Of a stretch of 64,000 bases of DNA, positions 35,951 through 44,849 are shown in pieces. Below the pieces are notes generated by a model. That model had not been told where the DNA came from, made no database searches, and worked only from the letters and a program-made list of their open reading frames with translations. The first letter of the stretch is position 1, and the number at the start of each line of letters is the position of its first letter. Source of the stretch: Anabaena catenula FACHB-362 (GTDB taxonomy: Bacteria > Cyanobacteriota > Cyanobacteriia > Cyanobacteriales > Nostocaceae). The stretch spans positions 1-64,000 of the forward strand of contig NZ_JACJTQ010000030.1 in assembly GCF_014698735.1 (NCBI RefSeq), in the 5' to 3' direction. Made by a program: the position numbers and the translations under genes.

Positions 35951-38257
35951 ATGGATAATCTCACTCTCAAACTTCGAGGTATGAGTTGCGCTGGTTGCGC
36001 TAATAATGTGGAACAGGCAATTTTGTCGGTTCCTGGGGTGATTGATTGTAATGTTAATTTTGGTGCAGAGCAAGCTAGTATAAATTATGATTCCAAACTG
36101 ACAAATTTAGAGAAAATCCAAGCTGCTATTGAGGCTGCGGGTTATTCGTCTTTTTCGCTGTCAGAAGCACAAGGCGAAGATGATACAGAAACAGCGAGTA
36201 GGTTAGCAGAACAACAGGAACTGATTCTCAAGTTGAAGACGGGAGGTGTAATTAGCATTTTCCTGTTTTTCGGTTCTTTACCGATGATGACGGGGTTAAA
36301 TTTGCCTTTTATTCCCAGCTTTTTACATCATCCTTGGTTGCAGTTGGTGTTGACGACACCTGTTGAATTTTGGTGTGGTTGGTCTTTTTTCCGCAATGGT
36401 TGGAAGTCTCTCAAACACCATACTGCAACGATGGATACTTTGATTGCTTTGGGGACGGGGACGGCTTATTTATATTCTCTGGTGGTGACGCTATTTCCTG
36501 GTTTGTTGATTAGCCAAGGTTTAGAACCTCATGTTTATTATGAAGTTGCAGCAATGGTTGTCACTTTAATTTTGTTAGGTCGATTTTTGGAAAGTCGCGC
36601 TAGGGGAAAAACTTCGGAAGCGATTCGCAAACTCATGGGACTACAAGCGAAAACTGCTAGAGTGATTCGCAATGATGTAGAAATGGATATCTCCATTGCT
36701 GAGGTCAGAATTAATGATGTGATTTTGGTACGTCCTGGAGAAAAGATTCCCGTAGATGGTGAAGTGATTGAAGGTGCTTCAACGGTAGATGAGGCAATGG
36801 TTACAGGTGAAAGTTTACCAAGAAAGAAGTTACCAGGAGATGAGGTGATTGGGGCGACTATTAATAAAACTGGTAGTTTTAAGTTTAGGGCAACAAGGGT
36901 AGGAAAAGATACTTTTTTGGCACAAATTGTCAAATGGGTGCAAGAAGCGCAGGGTTCAAAAGCACCTATTCAACGTTTAGCAGATCAGGTAACGGGTTGG
37001 TTTGTGCCGGCTGTGATTGCGATCGCAATTACAACTTTTGTGATTTGGTTTAATATCATGGGTAATCTCACCCTCGCGACGATGACAACTGTGGGTGTTC
37101 TGATTATCGCCTGTCCCTGTGCTTTGGGTTTAGCTACTCCTACTTCTGTGATGGTGGGAACAGGTATTGGTGCGGAAAATGGTATTTTAATTAAAGGTGC
37201 TGAAAGTTTGGAGTTAGCCCACAAAATCCAAATTATCGTCTTAGATAAAACCGGGACTTTAACTCAAGGTAAACCCACAGTTACTGATTTTGTCACTGTT
37301 CATGGCACAGCAAATAGTAATGAACTGGTATTGTTGCAGTTAGCCGCAACTGTAGAAAGAAATTCAGAGCATCCTTTGGCAGAAGCGGTGGTACAATATG
37401 CCAAATCCCAAGAAGTGAGTTTAGCAACGGTTAATAATTTTCTGGCTATTGCTGGTAGTGGTGTACAAGGGGTTGTCAATGACCATCTGGTGCAAATCGG
37501 TACACAACGCTGGTTAACAGAAATAGGAATTAATCCAGATTCTCTACAGCAGTATCAATTGGGTTGGGAATCGGCAGGGAAAACAGTGATTTTCATAGCT
37601 GTTGATGGTGCATTACAAGGAATAATGGCTATTAGTGATGCCCTCAAACCTTCATCAGCACAGGCAGTCAAAGCATTGCAAAATTTAGGTTTAGAAGTGG
37701 TAATGTTAACTGGAGACAATCAGCAAACTGCGGATGCGATCGCACTTCAAGTTGGTATCAACCAGGTTTTTGCCCAAGTCCGTCCAGACCAAAAAGCCGC
37801 TATTATTCAATCTTTGCAATCTAATGTAGAGACGTTGCATGCAACGTCTCTACCAAATAATCTCAATAAAACAAATAGAAAATCTCAAATTGTCGCTATG
37901 GTGGGGGATGGTATCAATGATGCCCCAGCTTTAGCACAAGCAGATGTAGGGATTGCCATTGGTACAGGAACAGATATTGCGATCGCTGCTAGTGATATTA
38001 CCCTGATTTCTGGAGACTTGCAAGGCATTGTTACCGCCATACAACTCAGCCGCGCTACTATCAACAATATTCAGCAAAATCTCTTCTTTGCTTTTATTTA
38101 TAACATTATTGGCATTCCTATTGCTGCGGGTATTCTCTACCCTATTTTTGGTTGGTTACTGAATCCCATTATTGCTGGTGCTGCAATGGCCTTTTCTTCC
38201 GTTTCTGTAGTCACTAATGCCTTAAGATTGCGTAACTTTCAACCAGGAGTTAAGTAA
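35951..38257 (+). CDS. copA: Cu(I)-translocating P-type ATPase CopA
   Basis: A 768-residue P1B-type ATPase that exports Cu(I). One N-terminal HMA domain carries [11 protein letters not shown] (C13, C16). The core has eight transmembrane helices with the CPC motif ([13 protein letters not shown]), actuator TGES, phosphorylation site DKTGT, HP motif SEHPLAEA and hinge [12 protein letters not shown]. Between KAAIIQSLQ and IVAMVGDG there are about 20 extra residues ([20 protein letters not shown]), encoded around a 28-bp palindromic repeat (37826-37853) inserted in frame. This surface loop lies beside the catalytic P domain. The stop codon directly abuts the start of the next gene. Confidence 0.95.
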   Translation: MDNLTLKLRGMSCAGCANNVEQAILSVPGVIDCNVNFGAEQASINYDSKLTNLEKIQAAIEAAGYSSFSLSEAQGEDDTETASRLAEQQELILKLKTGGVISIFLFFGSLPMMTGLNLPFIPSFLHHPWLQLVLTTPVEFWCGWSFFRNGWKSLKHHTATMDTLIALGTGTAYLYSLVVTLFPGLLISQGLEPHVYYEVAAMVVTLILLGRFLESRARGKTSEAIRKLMGLQAKTARVIRNDVEMDISIAEVRINDVILVRPGEKIPVDGEVIEGASTVDEAMVTGESLPRKKLPGDEVIGATINKTGSFKFRATRVGKDTFLAQIVKWVQEAQGSKAPIQRLADQVTGWFVPAVIAIAITTFVIWFNIMGNLTLATMTTVGVLIIACPCALGLATPTSVMVGTGIGAENGILIKGAESLELAHKIQIIVLDKTGTLTQGKPTVTDFVTVHGTANSNELVLLQLAATVERNSEHPLAEAVVQYAKSQEVSLATVNNFLAIAGSGVQGVVNDHLVQIGTQRWLTEIGINPDSLQQYQLGWESAGKTVIFIAVDGALQGIMAISDALKPSSAQAVKALQNLGLEVVMLTGDNQQTADAIALQVGINQVFAQVRPDQKAAIIQSLQSNVETLHATSLPNNLNKTNRKSQIVAMVGDGINDAPALAQADVGIAIGTGTDIAIAASDITLISGDLQGIVTAIQLSRATINNIQQNLFFAFIYNIIGIPIAAGILYPIFGWLLNPIIAGAAMAFSSVSVVTNALRLRNFQPGVK
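37826..37853. repeat. 28-bp perfect palindrome inside copA
   Basis: GTAGAGACGTT-GCATGC-AACGTCTCTAC. It is the same dispersed repeat as at 22022-22049 apart from two bases at the centre. Here it lies inside a coding sequence and keeps the frame. Confidence 0.9.
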
Positions 38258-38500
38258 ATGTTAAATCAAAAAACTATTTGGGGAAGTCTTATTGGTTTAT
38301 TACTGCTAACATCAAGTGCAGTAGCAGAAATGCCAGCTAACCACTCCATGAAAACTAGCGAATTTCACAGAATTGAGCAACCATTCAGTTTGAAAGTTGC
38401 TGTTACAGTCGGTGGTTTAGCCTTAATTGGCATCGAGTTATGGTGGTTTATTTACAGTAAATCAAAAGTATCACCGACTCAGTTGACTAATAACGAATAG
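38258..38500 (+). CDS. Small membrane protein of the copper operon
   Basis: An 80-residue protein. An N-terminal signal or anchor segment (about 8-23, ending SSAVAEM) is followed by a Met/His-containing stretch (EMPANHSMKTSEFHR) and one transmembrane helix (about 48-66, VAVTVGGLALIGIELWWFIY). The start codon follows the copA stop without any gap, so it is translationally coupled. A periplasmic metal-binding or CopA-accessory role is plausible from the location and the Met/His residues. I do not recognise a named family. Confidence 0.65.
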   Translation: MLNQKTIWGSLIGLLLLTSSAVAEMPANHSMKTSEFHRIEQPFSLKVAVTVGGLALIGIELWWFIYSKSKVSPTQLTNNE

Positions 38501-38518
38501 AAGTCGCCAAATTAAACT

Positions 38519-38932
38519 CTATTTTTGAATAATAGGACAAATACTTTTTTGTGGTTGTTTGTCCCTATTTTGCCAGCCTGAAAGTAACCCTTGAATCTCC
38601 CCACGTAAAGTTAACAACTGTTCAATTTGATCGTCTATTTTCAATAGTTTTTCTTGCAACTTGTCTTGAATTTCACCACAAGGTGGTTCTCCTTGATCAT
38701 ACACCTGAAGAATATCTCGAATTTCTTCCAGACTTAAACCCAGATGTTGCGCTCTTTTAATGAAATCTAAACGAGTCAAGACATCTAAGGAAAACTGACG
38801 AAAACCTCCTTCAGTGCGTGCTGATGCTTGAATTAAATCTAAACTTTCATAATAGCGAATTGTCCTGATGGAAATTCCACTTAGTTCTGTTACCTGACCA
38901 ATTAAAAGCAGTTGTTTATCTTGAGTTAACAT
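38519..38932 (-). CDS. MerR-family heavy-metal-responsive transcriptional regulator
   Basis: A 137-residue regulator. The winged-helix DNA-binding domain has IGQVTELSGISIRTIRYYES and the typical FIKRAQHLGLSLEEIRDIL, followed by a dimerisation coiled coil. Candidate metal ligands are a cysteine in GEPPCGEIQDKL (the position of ZntR C79) and a C-terminal ICPIIQ. The CueR-type pair of cysteines in one C-terminal loop is not clearly present, so the cognate metal is uncertain. It is convergent with the copper genes. The dyad at 34893-34914 is its likely operator; no similar dyad is visible upstream of its own start. Confidence 0.85.
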   Translation of the reverse strand: MLTQDKQLLLIGQVTELSGISIRTIRYYESLDLIQASARTEGGFRQFSLDVLTRLDFIKRAQHLGLSLEEIRDILQVYDQGEPPCGEIQDKLQEKLLKIDDQIEQLLTLRGEIQGLLSGWQNRDKQPQKSICPIIQK

Positions 38933-39124
38933 AACTGATTTCCCCCAATATTGTAATTATTAAGTAGGTTAATTTAATTAAACATCAAACATCTGTAGAG
39001 TGGATTATACCATTAGGGAAAATAATTGTGACAGATGGATAGCACCAACGTATTACCCGTCTATGTTTCACAACCTAAAATCCAAAATCCAAAATGGTAT
39101 TAGCTTAGAAAGTACACCACCATT

Positions 39125-39307
39125 CAATACTTGTCGGTTAAGAGTTTTTGTAGGTTGGGTTAAGCGACAGCGCAACCCAACAAAAGTCCGTAAATGTTGG
39201 GTAACAAGAACGTCAAACGCCATTCGCCACAAGCCGGGAAACCCGTCCAAGGCGATGGCTCCCCAACCTACCTGATTTAATGTTTTTAGCTTAACCGAAC
39301 AGTATTG
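39125..39307. mobile_element. MITE, 183 bp, with 10-bp target duplication (copy 1)
   Basis: Terminal inverted repeats CAATACTTGTCGGTTAAG and its reverse-complement form CTTAACCGAACAGTATTG bound the element. It is flanked by a perfect 10-bp direct repeat, CACCACCATT, at 39115-39124 and 39308-39317. There is no open frame for a transposase. A related copy lies at 52012-52328. Within this copy a roughly 45-bp palindromic insert (ACGCCATTCGCC ... AGGCGATGGCTC, about 39216-39262) interrupts the sequence shared with the other copy. Confidence 0.88.
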
Positions 39308-39316
39308 CACCACCAT

Positions 39317-39360
39317 TGTCCTAAGTTTACCGTGTTTTAAGGACTTTCCTCCTCACACAC
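39317..39360 (-). ncRNA. Possible third Yfr2-like element, degenerate
   Basis: The minus strand reads TAAGAT (39371-39366), then GTGTGTGAGGAGG, then a hairpin GTCCTTAA / TTAGGAC whose loop has AACACGGTAAAC. The start box, the TGTGTGAGGAG leader and the ACACGGTAA part of the loop match the two elements at 2.8-3.1 kb, but the GGAAACA core is altered and no T-run follows. The MITE (copy 1) lies immediately on its 3' side. It may be decayed. Confidence 0.3.
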
Positions 39361-39461
39361 CCGACATCTTAGGTTTTAGCTTAGTACTGAAAATAACTGT
39401 TTTTATTAGCTTGCCATGATAGTTCTAGATTAACCGCTTCACGGCAAGTGAAACCATAAAA

Positions 39462-40574
39462 ATGAACGTCAACGCTGAGAATGTTAGCTACCCCCGGAAA
39501 CTTAAAACTTTCAATAACCCAGAACGTTTTATTGAGGGGTGGTATTGGGTAATACCCTCTCGAAAATTAAGGGTTTATGAAGTAAAACCTGTCACAGTTT
39601 TAGGGAGAGAATTAGTAATTTATCGTGGTCAAGATCAACGAGCAGTTATTTTTGATGCTTACTGTCCACATATGGGCGCTCATCTTGCTGAAGGGAAGGT
39701 TGAGGGTAATGAATTGCGATGTTTTTTTCATCATTGGAAATACGATGCAGAAGGATTCTGTGTTGATGTTCCCTGTTTAGATGAGCCGATTAATGTCAAA
39801 GCCAAAACTTGGCCTACCGCCGAAAAATATGGCATGATTTGGATTTGGACTGGAGAAACACCACAACAACCTTTACCGTTTATTCCAGAGTTAGAAATTG
39901 AGGAGTGTGATAGTAATTTTGGAGCGCGTTTTATCACAAATTGTCACCCGAATGTGGTGATGATTAATGCTATTGATACTCAACATTTTAATACAGTCCA
40001 CAAGCTGGTATCAGAATTGATTTTTGAAAAACAGGAACTGAATGAGAATGCCATTACTTTCAGTAACATTGCACAGGATGGCGAAGATTATTTTTTGATT
40101 AAACTGATTCGTCCCTTCTATAAAAATCCTGTTACTTACAGTCTTTGTTATTGGTATGGTACGACTGGAATGGTGACATTTGGCCCAGACTTTTTGCATT
40201 TCTATATTATGTTTACTTTACGTCTTATAGAAGGTGGAAAAGCAGAAGGTCAGGCGATTTTTCTTACTAAGAAACGCACAAGTATTTTTGGTAAAATGTA
40301 TAATCGATTTGTGCTGTGGCTAACTGAAATTTTAACTCACTACTTCATTAAGAATGACAGCAAAATTTTCCAAACAATTCAGTTTAATTTAAAAACACCT
40401 ATTCAGGCTGACCAGTCGATAATACAATTTATCAACCACTTGGAAAGACAAAAAAGCCTCAAGTGGGAAAGTTGGGCAATGGGGAATTTAGAGCGAGCGC
40501 GTGATGGTGAGGTGCGAGATGTAGAAAAACGCGAAAACCGCGAAAAATGGCGTGATGAGCTAGTGAATGATTAA
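39462..40574 (+). CDS. Rieske [2Fe-2S] oxygenase, aromatic-ring-hydroxylating type
   Basis: A 370-residue Rieske oxygenase. The cluster ligands are in AYCPHMGAHLAEG and CFFHHWKYD, and the mononuclear iron motif is IDTQHFNTVH (D-x2-H-x4-H). It is more like the KshA/aromatic-oxygenase group than the gene at 244-1368: it has the longer C-terminal catalytic domain with hydrophobic, possibly membrane-facing segments (RFVLWLTEILTHYFI). Electrons would come from a separate ferredoxin and reductase, and neither is adjacent. The substrate is unknown. The C-terminal tail (ERARDGEVRDVEKRENREKW) is charged and low-complexity. Confidence 0.85.
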   Translation: MNVNAENVSYPRKLKTFNNPERFIEGWYWVIPSRKLRVYEVKPVTVLGRELVIYRGQDQRAVIFDAYCPHMGAHLAEGKVEGNELRCFFHHWKYDAEGFCVDVPCLDEPINVKAKTWPTAEKYGMIWIWTGETPQQPLPFIPELEIEECDSNFGARFITNCHPNVVMINAIDTQHFNTVHKLVSELIFEKQELNENAITFSNIAQDGEDYFLIKLIRPFYKNPVTYSLCYWYGTTGMVTFGPDFLHFYIMFTLRLIEGGKAEGQAIFLTKKRTSIFGKMYNRFVLWLTEILTHYFIKNDSKIFQTIQFNLKTPIQADQSIIQFINHLERQKSLKWESWAMGNLERARDGEVRDVEKRENREKWRDELVND

Positions 40575-40758
40575 AAATTCCACATTCTGCCCATAAAAAT
40601 GAAGTGGACAAGCCACTTCATCAATTCCCAGGTAGAACCTTAGCAATAAGTATAACCACTGTCAGAATTTAAAATCGTATAAATTAACACAGATTTTCAT
40701 GCTGACTCAATTTTATTGAATCTCCCCGTCTCCGTGTCACCGCGTCACCGTGTCCCCC

Positions 40759-43431
40759 TTACTCCATGGACTCATTGACAGGAAACCGATCAATCAACTG
40801 CATCGCTCGTTGAGCATTGCGTCGCAAAGAGTCTGGAATATGGGGAACATGGGGAATTTGGGATAATAAATCCAATGTCCGGCGTAAAATTCTGACTACA
40901 TCACCTTCATCCAAGGTGGTATTGGCACATAATTCTACCCACTCCACACCTAATGCCCACTGTTCTACCATCGCTATTAATTCAAATTCCAACCAGATAG
41001 GCAGGGCTACATTATAACGGCGTTGCAGTTGGAAAATTTGCCGACGAATCCCCCGTAATTTCGCCAAAGCATCGGCTACCTCTTCACTCAGATCAAAGCG
41101 TACCTTACTATCGGGACGTGGTGTTTCTGTCACCAAAGCCGCAGCCGCAGCCGCTAAATGATGAGGATCTAAATGATTTAATTCACCACTAGCGATGACT
41201 AAACCCAACCACAATTCATTTTCGCCCCGAATAGCGGCGGCCATTTGTCCTAATTGTGTGGGGACTAAGTTATCTAAACCGCCAAAGTGCTGCAAGATTT
41301 GAATTAAATTGAGAAACTCTTCCCAATGTCGTTGGGACTGTTGTTCTACTTGCCCTTGAACTTCTTCCAGTTCTGCTTCTAATTCTACACAACGCGCCCT
41401 GCGTTTAAATATTGTGGCTATGTTCCCTGATTGATGTAAGGGATGGTTTTCTAATTGCGATTGCACGGCGTTAACACGACTGAGTTGTTCTACCACTTCT
41501 TGTGGCATATACATAAATTCGCCAGGATCGGGTATGCTTTGTGCGATCGCTGCTGTTTCTTGATGACCACGGACACACTGCCCCCGTTTTAATGCCAGTT
41601 CTGAGGGTGGGATGATGTCAGGGGACACTTCAACTCTTGGCAATTCGGCATATAAATCAACGACATCTGCACTTGTGACTACATACCAGCGGTTATCCTG
41701 CCCTAAACATACGAAGTAAGAAGCTTGACCAGCATTTGGCGCTTTGTGAACTAATACCGCTGTCATCGGTAAAGTTGCTGTGATGTTTTTGTCTTTAAGA
41801 CTCAACAATGTCCCAGACACGGCAAAATCCAGCATCATCACCAATTGTTCTTGTCTATCTTCCCGCGCTTGCTCTTGTAAGGTTTTTAATATATGGCGTT
41901 CTACTTTCAGGCGTTGGCGCAATTTTTCATATAACGCCAATTCATTTTCATCAATTGCAGCCAATTCATCTTGTATTTGCCTTAATTCGGCTTGTATTGC
42001 CGCAATTTCGTCGTACTCTGGTCTTAAATGCAAAGTCGCCATGTACTGACCAAAGCTGCGTTCGATCAGTTCTCTGGTTTGCTCTAAGGAGTGGGTTTGC
42101 AGTAAGTTGAGTACCATGCCATAGCTGGGCGTAAACTGGCTAACTAAAGGATCTGCTTCGGATGTGGCCAAATACGCTGCTTCTTTAGCTCCTTCAAAGG
42201 GAGTTTGGACTGTGACTACATAACCTTGGAGATCCATCCCCCGACGACCTGCCCGACCTGACATTTGCAGAAACTCGGAAGCTTTCAATAAACGATGTCC
42301 GTTGTCAGTTCGCTTAGAAAGGGTGGAAATAACTGTGGTGCGGGCGGGCATATTTATTCCCGCTGCCAAGGTTTCTGTGGCAAATACAACCTTAATCAGC
42401 CCCTGTTGAAATAGTTCTTCTACTAACACTTTCCATGCTGGCAATATTCCGGCATGGTGAGCGGCAATGCCTCGGTAGAGCGGTTTAATTTGTCCTGTCC
42501 GTCCAGCGTCGGGATTGCGGCTTAAAAAGTCATCAATCTGTCGCCGTAATATTTGGGATTCGTCGTTATTTACCAGCCATAAATCACCAACTTCGTCCAC
42601 AGCTTTATCACATCCTCTGCGGCTGAAGATAAAGTAAATGGCTGGCAACATATCTCGTTGCTGGAGTTGACTGAGGGTATAAATGATGCCGGGGGCTTCT
42701 GGTCTGCCAGCTTTACCCCGCTCTCCTTGTCCTTTTTTACCACGCTTAATTAGGCGGGGGTTAATTTTGGTGTTGCTGTCATTGAGTAGGGGAAACAGCC
42801 CTTTGGGATTGCAATAGTGAAATTCTAAGGGAACTGGGCGAAAATCGGAGTATATCAGGTCTGTGGGCCCATGAACGCGATTTAGCCAGTCGGTGAGTTG
42901 GTCACTATTGGCAACTGTGGCGGAAAGGGCGACAAGTTGCACTTCACGGGGACAGTAAATAATGGATTCTTCCCAAACTGTACCTCGTTGGCGATCGTTC
43001 ATGTAGTGGCATTCATCTAGTACCACTGCTTCAACGTCTACTAAGGAGATGCCAATTTGCCCTATGGGTGTTCCATAGAGCATATTGCGGAAGATTTCGG
43101 TGGTCATGACTAAAATGGGCGCATCTCTGTTAACAGAAGCGTCTCCAGTTAGTAGTCCAACCTGATCAAAGCCGAATTTTTCTCGAAAGTCTCGTAATTT
43201 TTGATTCGACAATGCCTTAAGAGGGGTGGTGTAAAATACACGTTTTCCCCGCGACAAGGCGCGATAAATGGCGTATTCCCCAATTAATGTTTTACCTGAA
43301 CCGGTGGGCGCACAGACAACTACGGAGCGTCCAGCATTGAGGGAGGCGATCGCTTCTTGTTGGAATTGATCTAATTCAAAGGGAAATATTGACTCTAAGT
43401 CAATTTCTGAAGATGGGACAGGATAGTTCAC
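40759..43431 (-). CDS. DEAD/DEAH-box RNA helicase, Ski2/Mtr4-like
   Basis: An 890-residue superfamily 2 helicase. N-terminal motifs are the Q-motif region FELDQFQQEAI, motif I APTGSGKT, motif II DECHYM, motif III LSATVAN, motif V FATETLAAGINMPART and motif VI QMSGRAGRRGMD. An arch-like insertion and a C-terminal helical domain complete the Ski2/Mtr4 architecture. Eukaryotic relatives feed RNA to the exosome, and the cyanobacterial versions probably act in RNA processing or decay. There is no signal peptide, so it is cytoplasmic. It is convergent with the Rieske gene and has a spacer with GC-rich heptamers (GTCACCGCGTC type) at its 3' side. Confidence 0.92.
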   Translation of the reverse strand: MNYPVPSSEIDLESIFPFELDQFQQEAIASLNAGRSVVVCAPTGSGKTLIGEYAIYRALSRGKRVFYTTPLKALSNQKLRDFREKFGFDQVGLLTGDASVNRDAPILVMTTEIFRNMLYGTPIGQIGISLVDVEAVVLDECHYMNDRQRGTVWEESIIYCPREVQLVALSATVANSDQLTDWLNRVHGPTDLIYSDFRPVPLEFHYCNPKGLFPLLNDSNTKINPRLIKRGKKGQGERGKAGRPEAPGIIYTLSQLQQRDMLPAIYFIFSRRGCDKAVDEVGDLWLVNNDESQILRRQIDDFLSRNPDAGRTGQIKPLYRGIAAHHAGILPAWKVLVEELFQQGLIKVVFATETLAAGINMPARTTVISTLSKRTDNGHRLLKASEFLQMSGRAGRRGMDLQGYVVTVQTPFEGAKEAAYLATSEADPLVSQFTPSYGMVLNLLQTHSLEQTRELIERSFGQYMATLHLRPEYDEIAAIQAELRQIQDELAAIDENELALYEKLRQRLKVERHILKTLQEQAREDRQEQLVMMLDFAVSGTLLSLKDKNITATLPMTAVLVHKAPNAGQASYFVCLGQDNRWYVVTSADVVDLYAELPRVEVSPDIIPPSELALKRGQCVRGHQETAAIAQSIPDPGEFMYMPQEVVEQLSRVNAVQSQLENHPLHQSGNIATIFKRRARCVELEAELEEVQGQVEQQSQRHWEEFLNLIQILQHFGGLDNLVPTQLGQMAAAIRGENELWLGLVIASGELNHLDPHHLAAAAAALVTETPRPDSKVRFDLSEEVADALAKLRGIRRQIFQLQRRYNVALPIWLEFELIAMVEQWALGVEWVELCANTTLDEGDVVRILRRTLDLLSQIPHVPHIPDSLRRNAQRAMQLIDRFPVNESME

Positions 43432-43770
43432 TCAATCATCTTTTGCAACCAGACTGTCTACTATCATAACGTGATTCGTGATTTGCTACGTTGAGAGCTA
43501 AAGCACAAATTGTGGGGGTTAGTGGTTGCATGGTAGATTTCTGTCTCAGTAGTTGTATTCATATCGTCACTGCAACTTTACTAACTTTGGTGGATGGTTC
43601 GGGCGGGAGTATCTAAGAATTTATATAGCAAGTTTATGTATAATTAGTTAGTTATACCGTCTAATTTACTGATTGTACTACAGTCGAAAACTTGTCTGTT
43701 GGTTTTGATTCTTAAATTAATATCTGTAGCCTGATGCCGGTTCATTCTTACAAGTTAGGGTGTGAAGATC
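43432..43770. other. Divergent intergenic region
   Basis: No gene and no recognised repeat. It separates the helicase gene and the DnaJ-CTD gene, which point away from each other, and must hold both promoters. The AT-rich stretch TTTATATAGCAAGTTTATGT at 43620-43639 is one candidate promoter region. Confidence 0.4.
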
Positions 43771-44682
43771 ATGATTTTTCAAGTCTTTCCTTGGATGTAT
43801 GCACTATTATTCGTCATCCTAATACTTGCATATCCTTTTTACCTTGTTGATAATCCTGGATTATTTGTACTGTGTCTGGTTGGTAATACCAGCCTTTTTC
43901 TTGCTGTAGCATGGTTTACCAATAGCCGAGAACTTAGTTTTTGGCGAGGCTTGAGACTCCTCTGTGCTTCATTCTCAAGTGGCTGTGCCAACATTACTAT
44001 CTTTTACATTATTCCTGTTCTGCTTTTCTATTACGTAAGAATGATTGTAGCAACTTGCGTAGGTTTCAGACGGGGAAAAGTTTACACAGAAAATTGGTGG
44101 ATGAAGACAATCTCAGAACGCTATCAAAGCCAGAACAGTTGGAATATTTTGGAGGAACGATCTGCAACTCATCCAGGAACTAGTATCGAGGCTGATGCTC
44201 TGGGTAATTTAAAGCTCAATCTTAATTTAGGATTTTATGAAGCCATTTTTGGATGTGAAAAGGAAATTCAATTCAATCATCTAGAGGCTAAACCTGATGG
44301 CAACGTGATGCCGGTGACTAGAACGCTACAGATCTCTGTCCCTGCTGGAGTTAAACCAGGAACACGGTTACTATTATCTGGAGAAGGAGATGTTAATGAA
44401 AATGGTGAAAAGCCTGGAGATTTATATGTCTATCTGGCCATGCCTTTAGAGGAAGAAAGCTTAAAACGTGATGGTATCAACATCGTTTCCGAGATTAGGA
44501 TTACAGCAGCACAAGCACAAATAGGTACAGAGCTTAGTGTTAATACAATTGATGGGGAAACAAAGATGATGATTCCAGCAGGAATTAGAAATGGTAGTTA
44601 TTTGACCTTGGCAGGGCATGGTGTACCAAAACTTGGTTCTCCTTCTGAAAGAGGTGATCATATGATTCGCGTTGTGTACTAG
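43771..44682 (+). CDS. Membrane-anchored DnaJ C-terminal-domain protein without J domain
   Basis: A protein of about 303 residues; a GTG three codons upstream is possible, but the ATG at 43771 is better spaced from AGGG. The N-terminal half has three hydrophobic segments (about 5-22, 28-48, 65-95). The C-terminal half is a DnaJ/CbpA substrate-binding region: LNLGFYEAIFGCEKEIQFN, then LQISVPAGVKPGTRLLLSGEG, GDLYVYLAM and a second CTD with AAQAQIGTELSVNTIDGETK, IPAGIRNGSYLTLAGHGVP and RGDHMIRVVY. The HPD-bearing J domain and the zinc finger are absent. It would hold a client-binding module at the membrane without the ability to stimulate Hsp70. The function is unknown. Confidence 0.8.
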   Translation: MIFQVFPWMYALLFVILILAYPFYLVDNPGLFVLCLVGNTSLFLAVAWFTNSRELSFWRGLRLLCASFSSGCANITIFYIIPVLLFYYVRMIVATCVGFRRGKVYTENWWMKTISERYQSQNSWNILEERSATHPGTSIEADALGNLKLNLNLGFYEAIFGCEKEIQFNHLEAKPDGNVMPVTRTLQISVPAGVKPGTRLLLSGEGDVNENGEKPGDLYVYLAMPLEEESLKRDGINIVSEIRITAAQAQIGTELSVNTIDGETKMMIPAGIRNGSYLTLAGHGVPKLGSPSERGDHMIRVVY

Positions 44683-44849
44683 TGCGATAGCTTCACTGGC
44701 CATAGGCATCGCAAATCTTGTAGGATACGTTTACACCCTGAATAAATTGATTTCTTCTTTTGCGTCTTTGCTCCTTTGCATCTACTCTGCGAGATCGCCT
44801 AAGAGCGATTGCGCGCAACTTTCCTCAATTTGAATTTTAAATTGATTTA

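Noticed and set aside
39000-39275. Plus- and minus-strand frames of 80-90 codons across the 39-kb MITE
   Set aside because: Both are random open frames inside the MITE, interrupted by its terminal repeats, with no transposase motif.
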